Origin: Pistricoccus aurantiacus | GTDB lineage: Bacteria > Pseudomonadota > Gammaproteobacteria > Pseudomonadales > Halomonadaceae | Assembly (NCBI RefSeq): GCF_042682565.1 | Contig: NZ_JBHUIC010000003.1 | DNA length: 64,000 bases | Reading direction: 5' to 3' (one strand) | Shown: positions 47,693-59,773 of the stretch, one piece after another | How the letters are laid out: every line of letters begins with the position of its first letter | Position numbering within the stretch: the stretch's first letter is position 1 | Notes under the pieces: model-generated | Seen by the model: the letters and a program-made list of their open reading frames with translations, nothing else | Told to the model about the DNA's origin: nothing | The model's database searches: none | Translations under genes and position numbers: made by a program

Positions 47693-48480
47693 GCCACCTG
47701 CCTCCTGCGCATCCACAGCACCGCCAGCAGCATCAGTGTTACCGTGGCGATGCCCGCCACCTGCAGCAGCCGCATGATCGCCAGATTGTACTGGCCGGTG
47801 GTGGGGTCGAACTGATAGCAGCGTACCAGCACCTTCTGCAGCGGGCTGCCCAGTTCCCCTTCGCTGCTTTCCATCATGGCCAGTTTCAGGTCCGGCGCCT
47901 CCGGGCGCATGCCCAGCAGATAATGGCTGATACGCCCACCGGGAGAGACCACCACCACGCCAGCCGGGTGCGCGTAGGTGCCGGACTGGGGGTCAAAGGC
48001 GTAACGAAAGCCCGCTGCCTTCGCCAGGGCATCGATGGCAGGCTTCTTACCGGTGAGAAAATGCCAGTTGTCGATGTTTTCGCCGTGACGGTTACGCAGA
48101 TCCTTGCGCATGCGCTCCGCGTCCGCAGCCCCTTCCTCCGGGGCAATGCTGACGGTGACCACCCGGTAGTCCTCCAGTTCGAAGGGCAGCTTTTCCGTGG
48201 TATCCGCGAGCCGGTCGAGCAGCATCGGGCACAGCATGGGGCAGTTGTACCAGGCCAGGCTGAGTACCGTCGGCTTGCCTTCGGTGAGGGAGGCGATATC
48301 CACCAGCTCGCCGCTCGCGTCGCGAAACCGCAGCTCTCCGGGCAGCTGGTTGCCGATGCGCTGTTCGTAGTCCACCTGATCGAGCACCGCTTCCTGCTGA
48401 GCCGGCGACTGCCCCCAGGCCGGCAGCGCAAGCCATAGCAGGGCGATCCAGACGATCCAGCGTCCTGACGTCCCGTTCAT
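47689..48480 (-). CDS. SCO1/SenC-family copper chaperone
   Basis: A 263-residue membrane-anchored thioredoxin-fold protein for copper delivery to the CuA site of subunit II. A signal peptide (cleavage near AWG, residue 23) precedes the domain. The copper-binding CxxxC is Cys80/Cys84 in YNCPMLCPM, and the third ligand is probably the histidine in GTYAHPAGV. A C-terminal membrane helix (about 238-258) ends in MRRRQVA. The ATG at 48480 has AAGGAGG 4-5 nt upstream. The open frame continues far upstream as an Arg/Gly-rich shadow of the neighbouring repeat. It overlaps both neighbours by 4 nt. Confidence 0.93.
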   Translation of the reverse strand: MNGTSGRWIVWIALLWLALPAWGQSPAQQEAVLDQVDYEQRIGNQLPGELRFRDASGELVDIASLTEGKPTVLSLAWYNCPMLCPMLLDRLADTTEKLPFELEDYRVVTVSIAPEEGAADAERMRKDLRNRHGENIDNWHFLTGKKPAIDALAKAAGFRYAFDPQSGTYAHPAGVVVVSPGGRISHYLLGMRPEAPDLKLAMMESSEGELGSPLQKVLVRCYQFDPTTGQYNLAIMRLLQVAGIATVTLMLLAVLWMRRRQVA

Positions 48481-49175
48481 TGTCCCTCCTTGGATGAAAA
48501 CGTTTCCTCGAGCGGTTCCTGCGCGCTGCGAACCGGAATATTCTCCTTGCGGGCCGGCGGCGGCAGCGTGTCTCGCGGGCTCGTGTTCTCGCGCTCCACC
48601 GGCGCCGTCACCGGGCCCTGTTCCAGCCACTGGGTGGCCGCCTGCGGGTCCAGAGCGACCCCGTCGATGGCAACCCCGTCGATGGCGACCCCGTCGATGG
48701 CGACCCCGTCGATGGCGACCCCGTCGAAAGGCATACGGCTTGGCGGCGGCGTCTGGCTGGCCTCCGGCAGGCCCTGTTCCAGCAGGCGCTGCTTGGCCAG
48801 GGCGATAGGAATATGTACCCGGTTCGCGTCCCGATCCACCCAGCCGTAGCTGTTCAGGTGCAGGGTCATGCGCTCGTGAAACGCCTGGTAGTCTTGTACC
48901 GGGCTGGCCTGAAGATGCGGCAGCGGCGTCTGGATCTGGGACTGCTCGAAGGGGCTCGGCGGTCGCTGCGGTTCCTGCCAGACCGTGCTCATCAAGGCCC
49001 ACAGCACCAGCAGACACGCCGGTACGAAAAGCACCATGAACAGCAGCGACTTCACCAGCAGCGAGGAAGAGAGGTCCTTCTCTTCGAAGCCGCGCTCCTC
49101 CTTCTCCTGGGAACCCCGGGTCTGGGATTTACCTTCCGGCGTATCGGAAAGCTCGTCCTGCTCATGAGTTTTCAT
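48477..49175 (-). CDS. Uncharacterised membrane protein of the ACIII-caa3 operon
   Basis: A 232-residue protein with a charged cytosolic N-terminus (residues 1-35), one membrane helix (about 38-62) and a periplasmic C-terminal part containing DYQAFHERMTLHLNSYGWVD (about 95-114) and the segment ANRVHIPIALAKQ (about 117-129). Five tandem pentapeptides DGVAI (last DGVAL) occupy residues 151-175, then a Pro-rich tail. It fits between actF and SCO with overlaps of 14 and 4 nt, so it is made with the respiratory complexes. I know no function; an assembly factor or small ACIII/oxidase subunit is plausible. The ATG at 49175 follows GAGGTG by 6 nt. Confidence 0.8.
   Translation of the reverse strand: MKTHEQDELSDTPEGKSQTRGSQEKEERGFEEKDLSSSLLVKSLLFMVLFVPACLLVLWALMSTVWQEPQRPPSPFEQSQIQTPLPHLQASPVQDYQAFHERMTLHLNSYGWVDRDANRVHIPIALAKQRLLEQGLPEASQTPPPSRMPFDGVAIDGVAIDGVAIDGVAIDGVALDPQAATQWLEQGPVTAPVERENTSPRDTLPPPARKENIPVRSAQEPLEETFSSKEGQ
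48651..48725 (-). repeat. In-frame 15-bp tandem repeat (5 copies)
   Basis: Five copies of a 15-bp unit encode GAT-GGG/GGT-like DGVAI pentapeptides, with the plus-strand unit close to CCGTCGATGGCGACC. Three central copies are identical at the DNA level, and the outer copies carry one or two changes, which indicates recent slippage expansion inside the coding frame. Confidence 0.9.
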
Positions 49176-50256
49176 GGCGCACCTCGCGGCGGACAAACGA
49201 CCTGGCTCGAGCGCTATTCTGACTCTTGTCCGACTTGCCCAGCAGCGTCTGGCGTCGGTCGTGCCCCAGCCACAGCAGACAAAGCGCCAGCAATGCGACG
49301 ATTGCTGTCGGGCCCAATAGCCAGGCCCAGGCGGTAGTGGGCAGCGATGGCCAGATAAGCCACTGGCCATGCAGAAGGTAGCCCGTCAGGGCGATCAAGG
49401 CGGTCATTCGCAGCCAGCCGGCGCGACGCTTGGCGGCGGTGGGCAGCAGCATGGCAAAGGGAATCACCAGGAACAGCAGGACGCTCAAGCGGCCGATCCA
49501 GCCCCAGGCCGCCGCGTCTCGCTGTAAATACCAGAGGATTTCATCCGGCATGTTGCCTGACCAGATGATGATCAACTGGGAGAAGCTGACGAAGGCCCAG
49601 CCCAGCAGCGCCGCCAGCCAGATATTGGCCAGATCCAGACGCACGTCGTCGCGCAGCGAGCCGGCCTCCAGTATCAGCCCCAAGGCCAAGGCGCCGCTGG
49701 CGCTGAACATCATGCGCTCCATGCCGAAGACATCGGAGTAGAACTTGGGCTCCAGGGACATGATCCAGTCGTAGCTGAAGAAGGTGACCGTCAGCGCCCA
49801 GAGGATCAACCCCGGGGCGTGCCAGCGCCGCGCCGGGGTAGGGCGACAGAGCCACCAGGCCATCAGCGACCACACCAGGAGATAAAACAGGGTACGGCCG
49901 ATGAAGAACGGACCGTTGAGATAGAACTGCTTGCGCTGCACTACCTCGGGGAGCGACTCCGTCGGCGCCATCCAGGGAAAGAGCGCGCCGAGAAACGGCA
50001 GCAGCGGCAGCAGGGCCAATGCCAACAGCGGCGTGACCGCGGCCAGCGCCTTCCACACCGGCTCGCTTTCATGGCCCCAGGCGCCGCCGGTGATGCCGTG
50101 CACCATCAGTATCGCCATGGCCCCCAGAGACAGGAAGGCCAGGGTGATCCAGGCCGCCAGCCAGGCCTGAGCCAGGCCGCGCGGGTCGAGGAACCCGCCG
50201 ATCAGGCAAAGCAGCAGCGCCGTCGCCAGGATAAGGGCCAGGGTCTTGGATGTCAT
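49162..50256 (-). CDS. actF: Alternative complex III subunit ActF
   Basis: A 364-residue polytopic membrane protein with about ten helices, of the ActF type in the NrfD/PsrC-like class that forms the quinol-interacting membrane part of alternative complex III. Recognisable segments are FLNGPFF-like (here FYLNGPFFIGRTLFYL), FFSYDWIMSLEPKFYSDVFGM and FSQLIIIWSGNMPDE. The ATG overlaps the actE stop by 4 nt, and the gene overlaps the following membrane-protein gene by 14 nt. Confidence 0.9.
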   Translation of the reverse strand: MTSKTLALILATALLLCLIGGFLDPRGLAQAWLAAWITLAFLSLGAMAILMVHGITGGAWGHESEPVWKALAAVTPLLALALLPLLPFLGALFPWMAPTESLPEVVQRKQFYLNGPFFIGRTLFYLLVWSLMAWWLCRPTPARRWHAPGLILWALTVTFFSYDWIMSLEPKFYSDVFGMERMMFSASGALALGLILEAGSLRDDVRLDLANIWLAALLGWAFVSFSQLIIIWSGNMPDEILWYLQRDAAAWGWIGRLSVLLFLVIPFAMLLPTAAKRRAGWLRMTALIALTGYLLHGQWLIWPSLPTTAWAWLLGPTAIVALLALCLLWLGHDRRQTLLGKSDKSQNSARARSFVRREVRHENS

Positions 50257-50816
50257 TGGGGCGCCTCCCGGGACGAATCGTCGACGCTGTCCGCCAGGCG
50301 TGCCCGCTGGGACGCGCTCAGACTGTCGTAGGCAACGTGCTGGGACAGCTGCAGAGCGCGGATATAAGTGGCGATGGCCCAGCGATCCTCCAGCGGTACA
50401 CGGTCTCGATAGGAATACATCACCCCGTAGCCTTCGGTGATGACGTCGACAAAATGCCGCAGCGGCGCGTTACGCAGCCGTTCGCTGTGAAACGATGGCG
50501 GCGCCGGAAAGCCGCGCTGCACCACCATGCCGTTGCCATAGCCGCTGGCGGCGTGACAGGGAGAGCAGAAGATCCCGAAGCGCTCCTGACCGCGATCCAG
50601 CAGTGCCTGGTCGAAGGTCATGGGCAGGGTGTCGGCGATCGGTTCAAGCCGTTCGTCCCTGGCCACGGTGCCGGGCACCGGCTGGCGCGCGGCCTGATTC
50701 TCCGGCCACTGCGGGGCTGCCTCGTAGGTATTGTATTTGGGCTGAAAGCGCATCTCCGGCTGATCGCAGCCCGCAAGCAGAGCGCACGCAAGACCCAGCA
50801 GGGCAAACCGCCTCAC
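50253..50816 (-). CDS. actE: Alternative complex III cytochrome c subunit ActE
   Basis: A 187-residue monoheme lipoprotein. The lipobox LLAGC places the lipidated cysteine at residue 17, anchoring it outside the inner membrane. A single CSPCH heme motif lies near residue 87, and GVMYSYRDRV carries the probable axial methionine. The RFQPKYNTYEAAPQWP stretch after the signal is typical for ActE. It is the likely exit point for electrons toward the caa3 cytochrome c domain. Overlaps of 4 nt join it to actD and actF. Confidence 0.92.
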   Translation of the reverse strand: MRRFALLGLACALLAGCDQPEMRFQPKYNTYEAAPQWPENQAARQPVPGTVARDERLEPIADTLPMTFDQALLDRGQERFGIFCSPCHAASGYGNGMVVQRGFPAPPSFHSERLRNAPLRHFVDVITEGYGVMYSYRDRVPLEDRWAIATYIRALQLSQHVAYDSLSASQRARLADSVDDSSREAPQ

Positions 50817-51352
50817 GCCGGCACCTCCTGGATATCCAGGGCGTGCAGATCCCTCAGGCGTCGGCGAAGATGCTCCACATCCTCTTCGGGAGTTTCCTCG
50901 AGGCGAACCAGCAGGAAGAAGCTGTCATCCGAGGCTCGGGAAAACATCGCCAGATTGAAGACCGGGTGGTAGGGACGTGGCAGGCGATTGCCCATCAGCA
51001 TGCCGACCAGTGCCACCAGCACCGCGGCGAGAATCGACAGCACGAAGGCCAGCAGCAAAAAAGGCGGCCAGCTGTGCAGCGGTTTGCCGCCGACTACGTA
51101 GGGATAGTCGATCACCGCGCTGTACCAGGCCATCCAGTAGGTTCCCGCCGCCGCTGCCAGGGCGCCCACCAACGCCGCCACGGTCAACCAGCGGGAGCGC
51201 TCTCCCAGGGCCTGGCTCAAGCCTTTCACCGGATGCGGGGAAAAGGCTTCCAGATGCGTATAATTCGCCCGACGCAGGGCGGTGACTGCCTCGATCAGGG
51301 TACTCGCCTGTTCGAAGCGGCCCAGCACGCCATAGAGATCCGGATTGCTCAT
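50813..51352 (-). CDS. actD: Alternative complex III subunit ActD (DUF3341)
   Basis: A 179-residue protein with the DUF3341 architecture: a soluble N-terminal segment with LYGVLGRFEQASTLIEA (residues about 6-22), two membrane helices (about 57-78 and 98-125), and a soluble C-terminal domain. ActD holds the complex together in the membrane in known structures. The ATG at 51352 has AGGAGA upstream and overlaps the actC stop (ATGA). The frame continues upstream only as a shadow of actC. Confidence 0.9.
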   Translation of the reverse strand: MSNPDLYGVLGRFEQASTLIEAVTALRRANYTHLEAFSPHPVKGLSQALGERSRWLTVAALVGALAAAAGTYWMAWYSAVIDYPYVVGGKPLHSWPPFLLLAFVLSILAAVLVALVGMLMGNRLPRPYHPVFNLAMFSRASDDSFFLLVRLEETPEEDVEHLRRRLRDLHALDIQEVPA

Positions 51353-52715
51353 GAGCTCTTCTCCTGCCTTGCTTGCTCCTTGCCCTGCCGACGGGCGATC
51401 AGCCCCCGCATGTCGTGCAGCGAGATCAAGGGGGTCAGCTTGACGAAGATCAGCAGCAGCAGGCCGAACAGCCCCAGGGAGCCCAGATAGGCCGCCCAGT
51501 CCCAGCCGGTAGGCCAGATGGTGCCCCAGTTCGACGGCATGTAATCCGCGTGGGTGGAGGTGAAGACGATCTGAAAGCGCTCCAGCCACATGCCCAGATT
51601 GCTGGTGATGGCCAGGCACAGGATGGCGATGGGCGAGCGGCGCACCCCCTTGAACCACAGCAGTTGGGTGAGCACCACGTTGCAGGTGATCATGCTCCAC
51701 CAGATCGGCGCGTAGGGGCCGGTCCAGCGGTCGAAATACACGGTGCGGTAGTAGTCCTCGCCGGTGTAGAAGGCGGTGAAGATCTCCTGACTGTAGGCGT
51801 AGGCGACAATCAGGGAGAACAGCAGCATCATGCGCCCCAGGTAATCCAGGTGCACCCGGGTGACCAGATCCTTGAGGTTGAAGAGGCTGCGCAGCACCAC
51901 CGCCAGCAGCGCCACGGTGGAAAAGCCGGAAAACAGGGCGCCGGCGACGAAGTAGGGCGGAAAGATGGTGAAGTGGAACCCTGGCACGATGGACACTGCC
52001 AGGTCCAGGGAGATGATGCCGGTCACCGTGACCACGATGGGGGTGGCCAGGGCCGCCATGACCATATTGGCCTTCTCGTAGCGCTCCCAGTGGGCGGCGC
52101 TGCCTCGCCAGCCCACCGCCAGGGCGCCGTAGGCCTTGGCCTTCCAGCCCCGAGCGCGATCCCGAAGGGTCGCCAGGTCCGGCAGCAGGCTCATGTAGAG
52201 GAAGCTCGCGGTGAACACCAGGTAGGTGAAGATGGCGAAGAAATCCCATACCAGGGGGCTGCGCCACTGGGGCCAGAGCCCCATGGTATTGGGGTAGGGC
52301 AGCAGGTAGTAGAAGAACTGCGGGCGGCCAAGGTGCATGATCGGATAGATGCCGGCGCAGACGATGGCGAACATCGCCATGGCTTCGGCGAAGCGGTTGA
52401 TGCCGGCGCGCCAGGGCTGGCGGGTGATCAGCAGTACCGCGGAGATCAGGGTGCCGGCGTGAGCGATGCCGATCCACCAGATGGTGTTGAGGATCGGCAT
52501 GCCCCAGGCCACCGGAATGGTGATGCCGAAGATGCCCACGCCCACCGTGAACAGCACGGAAAGCGCTACCACGAACATCAGGGACAGCAGCGCGCAGATG
52601 ATGACGCCTACCCACCAGCCGAAGGGCGCGCGCTCTTTCAAGACCAGATCGCTGATGCGCTGGGTCATGGAGGCGAAGGTGATATCCGGGGGCAGCAGCC
52701 GGTCCTGTTGTGCCT

Positions 52716-52719
<4 letters not shown>
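51349..52719 (-). CDS. actC: Alternative complex III NrfD-like subunit ActC
   Basis: A 456-residue NrfD/PsrC-like membrane protein with about ten helices, expected to carry the quinol site next to the ActB iron-sulfur domain. Family segments include VWDFFAIFTYLVFTASFLYM, GFHFTIFPPYFVAGALFSGF and the Asp/His-containing helix around WWSMITCNVVLTQLLWFKG (quoted from separate regions). The ATG at 52719 overlaps the actB stop by 4 nt. The frame fills the whole gap to actD without spare DNA. Confidence 0.93.
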
Positions 52720-55831
<3,112 letters not shown>

Positions 55832-55844
<13 letters not shown>

Positions 55845-56485
55845 GTGGTGCACTCCGTCAAGCGGTCCAGCGGAATTCCGTAATGTTCGATCAGTTCCTC
55901 GCCGGCAACGTTATCGTTGCCGGGCGAGTAACCCATGGCGGTAATACGGTTTTCCGGACGTAGATTGGGCGCCGGATTGCGGTGGCATTCCAAACACCAC
56001 TGCATGGAGAGCGGTTTTTTCTGCACCATCAGCGGCATCTTGTCGACCCGCCCATGACAGGATTCGCAGCCCACGCCGTTGTTGACGTGGGCGCGATGGC
56101 TGAAATAGACGTAGTCCGCCAGGTTGTGCACTCGCACCCAGCGAAGCGGCTCGTCTTGCGCCAGGCTCTGGCGCACCGGAGCGAGCATTTCGGAATTGGT
56201 CCATTCCTGAGAATGGCAGGTCATGCAGGTATGGGTCGGGGGAATGCCGGCAAAATCCGAGGTCTTGACGCTGGTATGGCAGTATTGGCAATCGATGCCC
56301 AGGCCGCCGACATGGTGCTGATGACTGAAGGGTACCGGCTGCTCCGGCGCATAGCCGGTGCCCGTATGATAGGGGGACTGATAATACAGATAACCGGCTA
56401 TGCAGAACGCTACCACCAGCACCAAGATGCCGATCAGAATAATGGCGGACAACGCATTGGCACGTGGACGAAACAGAGATGCCAT
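55832..56485 (-). CDS. actA: Alternative complex III pentaheme cytochrome c subunit ActA
   Basis: A 217-residue membrane-anchored cytochrome with one N-terminal helix (about residues 14-36) and five CxxCH heme motifs: CQYCH, CMTCH, CESCH, CLECH and CTTCH. This count, the size and the position at the head of the operon identify ActA. It takes electrons from ActB and passes them to cytochrome c domains. The ATG follows AGGGAA by about 7 nt. It is the first gene of the overlapping operon that runs to 44120. Confidence 0.95.
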
Positions 56486-56653
56486 GAACTTTCCCTTGAG
56501 TCTTTATTGAGTCCTTTCAATGACACTCAAACGCTAGTCTCGGTGGCTGCCGAACCTGCCTGACATCGTTTAGACGGCTAGCAAGTCTTTTTTACTATAG
56601 AAAGTCTTCCGCTAGAGTTTCCAGTTTTTTCCCAGTTTTTGTTCGTAGCATGC
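56486..56653 (-). promoter_or_regulatory. Upstream region of the act-cta operon
   Basis: This non-coding stretch must hold the promoter of the act operon. Leftward, TATAGT (about 56600-56595) is a fair -10 but has no good -35, and a weak TTGAGT / AATAAA pair lies nearer the gene. I recognise no regulator site, so the start point stays open. Confidence 0.3.
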
Positions 56654-56679
56654 AAAAAAAGGTCTTGTTGCAAGACCTT
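56654..56679 (-). terminator. Rho-independent terminator of the polysaccharide operon
   Basis: Read leftward, GGTCTTG pairs with CAAGACC around a CAA loop (stem 56677-56661, extended by two A-T pairs), followed by seven T residues (56660-56654). It lies about 80 bp after the glycosyltransferase stop and keeps transcription of the sugar cluster from entering the act operon. Confidence 0.85.
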
Positions 56680-56743
56680 GCAGGTGAAATAGGAGAATTC
56701 CAGAGTCGCGCCCGGGCTAAGGGCCCGTCGGGTAGGTGGCGGC

Positions 56744-56777
56744 GGTCAGAATGACGTTTCAGGACGTCATTCTGACC
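56744..56777. repeat. 14-bp perfect hairpin across the glycosyltransferase stop codon
   Basis: GGTCAGAATGACGT (56744-56757) and ACGTCATTCTGACC (56764-56777) form a perfect 14-bp stem with a 6-nt loop containing the stop codon of the glycosyltransferase gene. No T-run follows directly. It may protect the mRNA 3' end or assist the terminator further on. Confidence 0.7.
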
Positions 56778-57778
56778 TGCGGCTTCTTGGTTATCATTTC
56801 GTGATTGGCGGCTTGCAGTTCATAGCGTACCGGCGTGAACGTGCTAAAGGTGGCCTTGGCCTTGTCAAAAGGCGCATCAGCGGCTTCTACCTGGGGAGAA
56901 AATCCTATGCTCCCGATGATGCCTTTCATCACGACCTTGGCTTTTTGAAACTGCCCACGTCGCAACAGTCTGATGAGCCAGTTCAGGTCCTTCAGCATCA
57001 GGAAGGCGTATTGGCGAAACAGGCTATATTTCTTGGCGACGTAAAGGTTGTTGCGTATGGAATACTTGAAGTATTCGATACGAGCCGGGTTTTCTTCGGA
57101 AAGAATGGTAACCGCGCCATTCTTTTGACGCAGGTGCAGCACTCGACTATTACCCACCAGATAGCCGGGAGTGGTGCGAGTGACTCGTAGCGTGAACTCC
57201 GTGTCTTCCCCCCAGATGAACATGGACGCGATAGGCAGGCCGAAGGTTGCCAGTGTGGCTCGCGGCACGAGAATCGAGACGAAGGTGCCACGCTGGATCG
57301 CAATCAAACCGTGTTCGATCAGCTGAGTCCAGTCGGGATAACCGATTGAATTCTTGCTGGTATCCACCACCGGCGTATTGGTGGCCAAGCCATCTTCCGT
57401 AAAGGCAGCGGAAAGAAGGTAGGAGTATTCGGTGTTACTCGCCTTCAATACGCCTTCCGCTTCGCACAGACGCTCCAGCGCTTCCGGCGTCGGAATGACA
57501 TCATCATCCATCATCCAGATGAAATCCGCGCCTTTTTGATAGGCAAGCCGAAAACCGAGGTTGAATCCGCCGGCAGCCCCGAGATTGCGTGATAGTACAT
57601 GCACCTCGAGGTTGGGAAGCCGCAGGCTGTTCAGCATCTCCCGGGTGCCGTCCGTACTGGCATTGTCGATAACCAGTACGCGGCTACATGGCTGAGTCTG
57701 GGAATAGACGGCGTCAAGACAACGCTGTAATAATTCCTGACGATTATAGGTGAGAATGACAGCGATAACGTTTGGCAT
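56759..57778 (-). CDS. Family 2 glycosyltransferase
   Basis: A 339-residue GT-A glycosyltransferase. The nucleotide-binding fold begins with VIAVILTYNRQELLQRCLDA and VIDNASTDGT (residues about 3-45). The metal-binding DDD motif is in WMMDDDVIPTPE (about 86-97). The C-terminal part is of the rhamnosyltransferase/GlfT-like type. It probably adds a sugar to a surface polysaccharide at the cytosolic face. The ATG at 57778 gives a standard N-terminus; an ATG at 57820 would overlap the epimerase gene by 26 nt. It is the last gene of the leftward sugar cluster. Confidence 0.87.
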   Translation of the reverse strand: MPNVIAVILTYNRQELLQRCLDAVYSQTQPCSRVLVIDNASTDGTREMLNSLRLPNLEVHVLSRNLGAAGGFNLGFRLAYQKGADFIWMMDDDVIPTPEALERLCEAEGVLKASNTEYSYLLSAAFTEDGLATNTPVVDTSKNSIGYPDWTQLIEHGLIAIQRGTFVSILVPRATLATFGLPIASMFIWGEDTEFTLRVTRTTPGYLVGNSRVLHLRQKNGAVTILSEENPARIEYFKYSIRNNLYVAKKYSLFRQYAFLMLKDLNWLIRLLRRGQFQKAKVVMKGIIGSIGFSPQVEAADAPFDKAKATFSTFTPVRYELQAANHEMITKKPQVRMTS

Positions 57779-57794
57779 AGGAGTCGTCCCGTTA

Positions 57795-58343
57795 TCAAAA
57801 AAGAGGTTGGGTGCGTTCATCGATCAACGGCCAGTTGGCATCCTTTTCGGAAAGCACGGTGATCGGAACGGGCCATGAGATACCGAGCGCCGTATCGGAA
57901 TATCGCAAGCCGTCCTCCGCGTCAGGACAATAGGACTCGGATACCAGGTAGCTCACTTCGACATCGTCGGTCAGAGTGAGAAACGAATGAGCGAACCCCG
58001 GCGGCACGTACAGCTGCTGGCGATTGCTGTCGGTGAGTTCGAACAGCTGGTGCTGGAGATAGGTCGAGGAATCGCGTCGCACATCGACGATGACATCGAC
58101 AATGGCGCCTCTCAGGCAGCGCACCAGCTTGGCTTCCGCATGCGGGGGGTGCTGATAGTGCAAGCCTCTCAGGGTGCCGCGCTGAGCGGAAAACGACATG
58201 TTCTGCTGTTTGAAATCGGCGATCAGACCATGTTCGGAAAATTCGTCGCGACACATGGTGCGTGCGAAATGGCCGCGGTCATCGCCGCGCGGCTCGAGCT
58301 CGATCAGCCAGGCATCATTCAAGTTGGTTTCATGAAATTTCAT
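57795..58343 (-). CDS. rfbC: RmlC-like sugar 3,5-epimerase
   Basis: A 182-residue cupin-type epimerase of the RmlC family, which epimerises C3/C5 of NDP-4-keto-6-deoxysugars. The catalytic histidine is in TLRGLHYQ (about residue 60), and the Tyr/Glu pocket is in VSESYCPDAEDGLRY with ISWP at the end. No rmlA, rmlB or rmlD accompanies it, and the cluster contains a CDP-glucose synthase, so the substrate may be a CDP-sugar as in AscE-type enzymes. The ATG follows AGGGGAA. It lies 28 bp after the oxidoreductase gene. Confidence 0.9.
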   Translation of the reverse strand: MKFHETNLNDAWLIELEPRGDDRGHFARTMCRDEFSEHGLIADFKQQNMSFSAQRGTLRGLHYQHPPHAEAKLVRCLRGAIVDVIVDVRRDSSTYLQHQLFELTDSNRQQLYVPPGFAHSFLTLTDDVEVSYLVSESYCPDAEDGLRYSDTALGISWPVPITVLSEKDANWPLIDERTQPLF

Positions 58344-58371
58344 TGCGTTCCCCTGCGATTCAATGAGTCGC

Positions 58372-59685
58372 TTATTGGTATGTAAACTCGCGTTCCTGTT
58401 CGGCGTAGAGTCGGTCGATCAGCCGATCCGTCGGGATCACCACGTCATCGAAAGTCAGCGGCGCATCCTTTGCGACAGGACGTGCCAGAGTGCAACCCAG
58501 TGCCAGACCGATAGGCAGAAGATTGTCCCGACGAATCGCGTCGATATTCTCCGCGACCCCGTAGACTTCGAAACCGCCGAATTCCTGGATCGTCTCGCCC
58601 TCGGCAAGTGATTTCTTGGCGAGTGCAATCACGCCGACTTTCGGGCCGCCTGCCGGCGTGAGAACCGGATCCTGAAAGAGTACTGCCCGAGCGACGGAGG
58701 TCGGCACCTCGAAATGACAGAGGTGGTAAGGAGTATAAAAGCAGTAGTAGGGGCCCTTGCCCAGCTTGTAGAGCTCGAGGTAATGACGCTGACGCGGATG
58801 CTCCAGGGTTCCCAGCACGAAGACACCCGGACCGGGACGCGCACCCACTACATAATCCACCAACCCCGGGCCGTCAGGATCGAGATGAGGTTCGAAAGCG
58901 GAAACGGTCTCTTCGATGGGTACCTGAGGCGCACCCGGGTCGCCGCCGGAAAAGTCGGGGCCCAGCATTCCACGGCGCGCCACCTGCATTCCCGTTCCGT
59001 TGGCCACGATGGCCTGCTCGAAGGAAATCTTGGTGCCGTCCGCAAAGGAGGCCACCATGGCGGGTTTCTGTCCCCAGCGTTTGGCGAAGCTTTCTTGAGT
59101 CGTCGGGTTGCGATAGGGGTCATGCAGCCCTTTTATGTTGCCGCAAAGCACTGGCTTGACACCCAGGCCCTTGACGAATCGATAGAGATTCATCTGCACG
59201 CCGGGCTGATCCCCATCCGAAAAGCTGTAAATCACCCCGGCTTGATCGGCTTTGACTTTCAATATCGGCCCGACGGTGCCGTCCAGTTCGGCATTCATCT
59301 GAATGACGTGTTTGCCATTTTCGATCGCTTCCAGCACGACACGAGCGGCAAACTCGACGGAACCGGTTACCTCGATGATGGCATCCAGGCCATCGGCGCC
59401 GGCCAGGGCCACGGCATCTTCGGTAACAACGGGTTGTCCGGCGGCGATGGCGTCTTCAATTTCTCGACGGGTTTCGCAGCGGCCGGGCTGGATGCCCGCT
59501 TGATCGAAGACGCCGATGGCGGCATCGAGATTTCGATTAGCGACGGCGCATAGGCGCATGCCCGGCGTTGCGGTCATGATCTGTAGCCCGATGCCGCTGC
59601 CCTGAAATCCTGCCCCTATCAGTCCCACGCGAATGGGGTTGGCCGAAGCCTCGCGCTGGGCAAGCGCTGTATCCACGATAATCAT
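58372..59685 (-). CDS. NAD(P)-binding oxidoreductase with C-terminal SAF domain
   Basis: A 437-residue protein. The Rossmann fold begins at VGLIGAGFQGSGIG (residues 20-33); the first two thirds resemble homoserine-dehydrogenase/MocA-like proteins, and the last ~80 residues (LPIGLALGCTLARPVAKDAPLTFDDV region, about 390-420) are a SAF domain like that of sialic acid synthase. Relatives of this architecture appear in sugar-related clusters, but the reaction is not known to me. Reduction or dehydration of a keto-sugar is a guess. The ATG has a weak GCGGA ribosome binding site 7 nt upstream. Confidence 0.75.
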   Translation of the reverse strand: MIIVDTALAQREASANPIRVGLIGAGFQGSGIGLQIMTATPGMRLCAVANRNLDAAIGVFDQAGIQPGRCETRREIEDAIAAGQPVVTEDAVALAGADGLDAIIEVTGSVEFAARVVLEAIENGKHVIQMNAELDGTVGPILKVKADQAGVIYSFSDGDQPGVQMNLYRFVKGLGVKPVLCGNIKGLHDPYRNPTTQESFAKRWGQKPAMVASFADGTKISFEQAIVANGTGMQVARRGMLGPDFSGGDPGAPQVPIEETVSAFEPHLDPDGPGLVDYVVGARPGPGVFVLGTLEHPRQRHYLELYKLGKGPYYCFYTPYHLCHFEVPTSVARAVLFQDPVLTPAGGPKVGVIALAKKSLAEGETIQEFGGFEVYGVAENIDAIRRDNLLPIGLALGCTLARPVAKDAPLTFDDVVIPTDRLIDRLYAEQEREFTYQ

Positions 59686-59773
59686 CGATATTCCGCCATT
59701 TTTCCGTCAAATATACTGCTTGGCCTGTCGAATGAACTGCCTGGCAAATGTCGCTTGCTATTGAACGTCACTT

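Noticed and set aside
48651..48725. Tandem repeat as a non-coding minisatellite
   Set aside because: All units are 15 bp, stay in frame and lie inside a gene with good start and operon context.
48481..49017. Arg/Gly/His repeat frame upstream of the SCO gene
   Set aside because: It is the alternative frame of the DGVAI repeat region; the SCO protein has its own ATG, ribosome binding site and signal peptide at 48480.
57795..58343. dTDP-rhamnose pathway
   Set aside because: Only the RmlC-like gene is present; rmlA, rmlB and rmlD are absent and the cytidylyltransferase indicates CDP-sugars.
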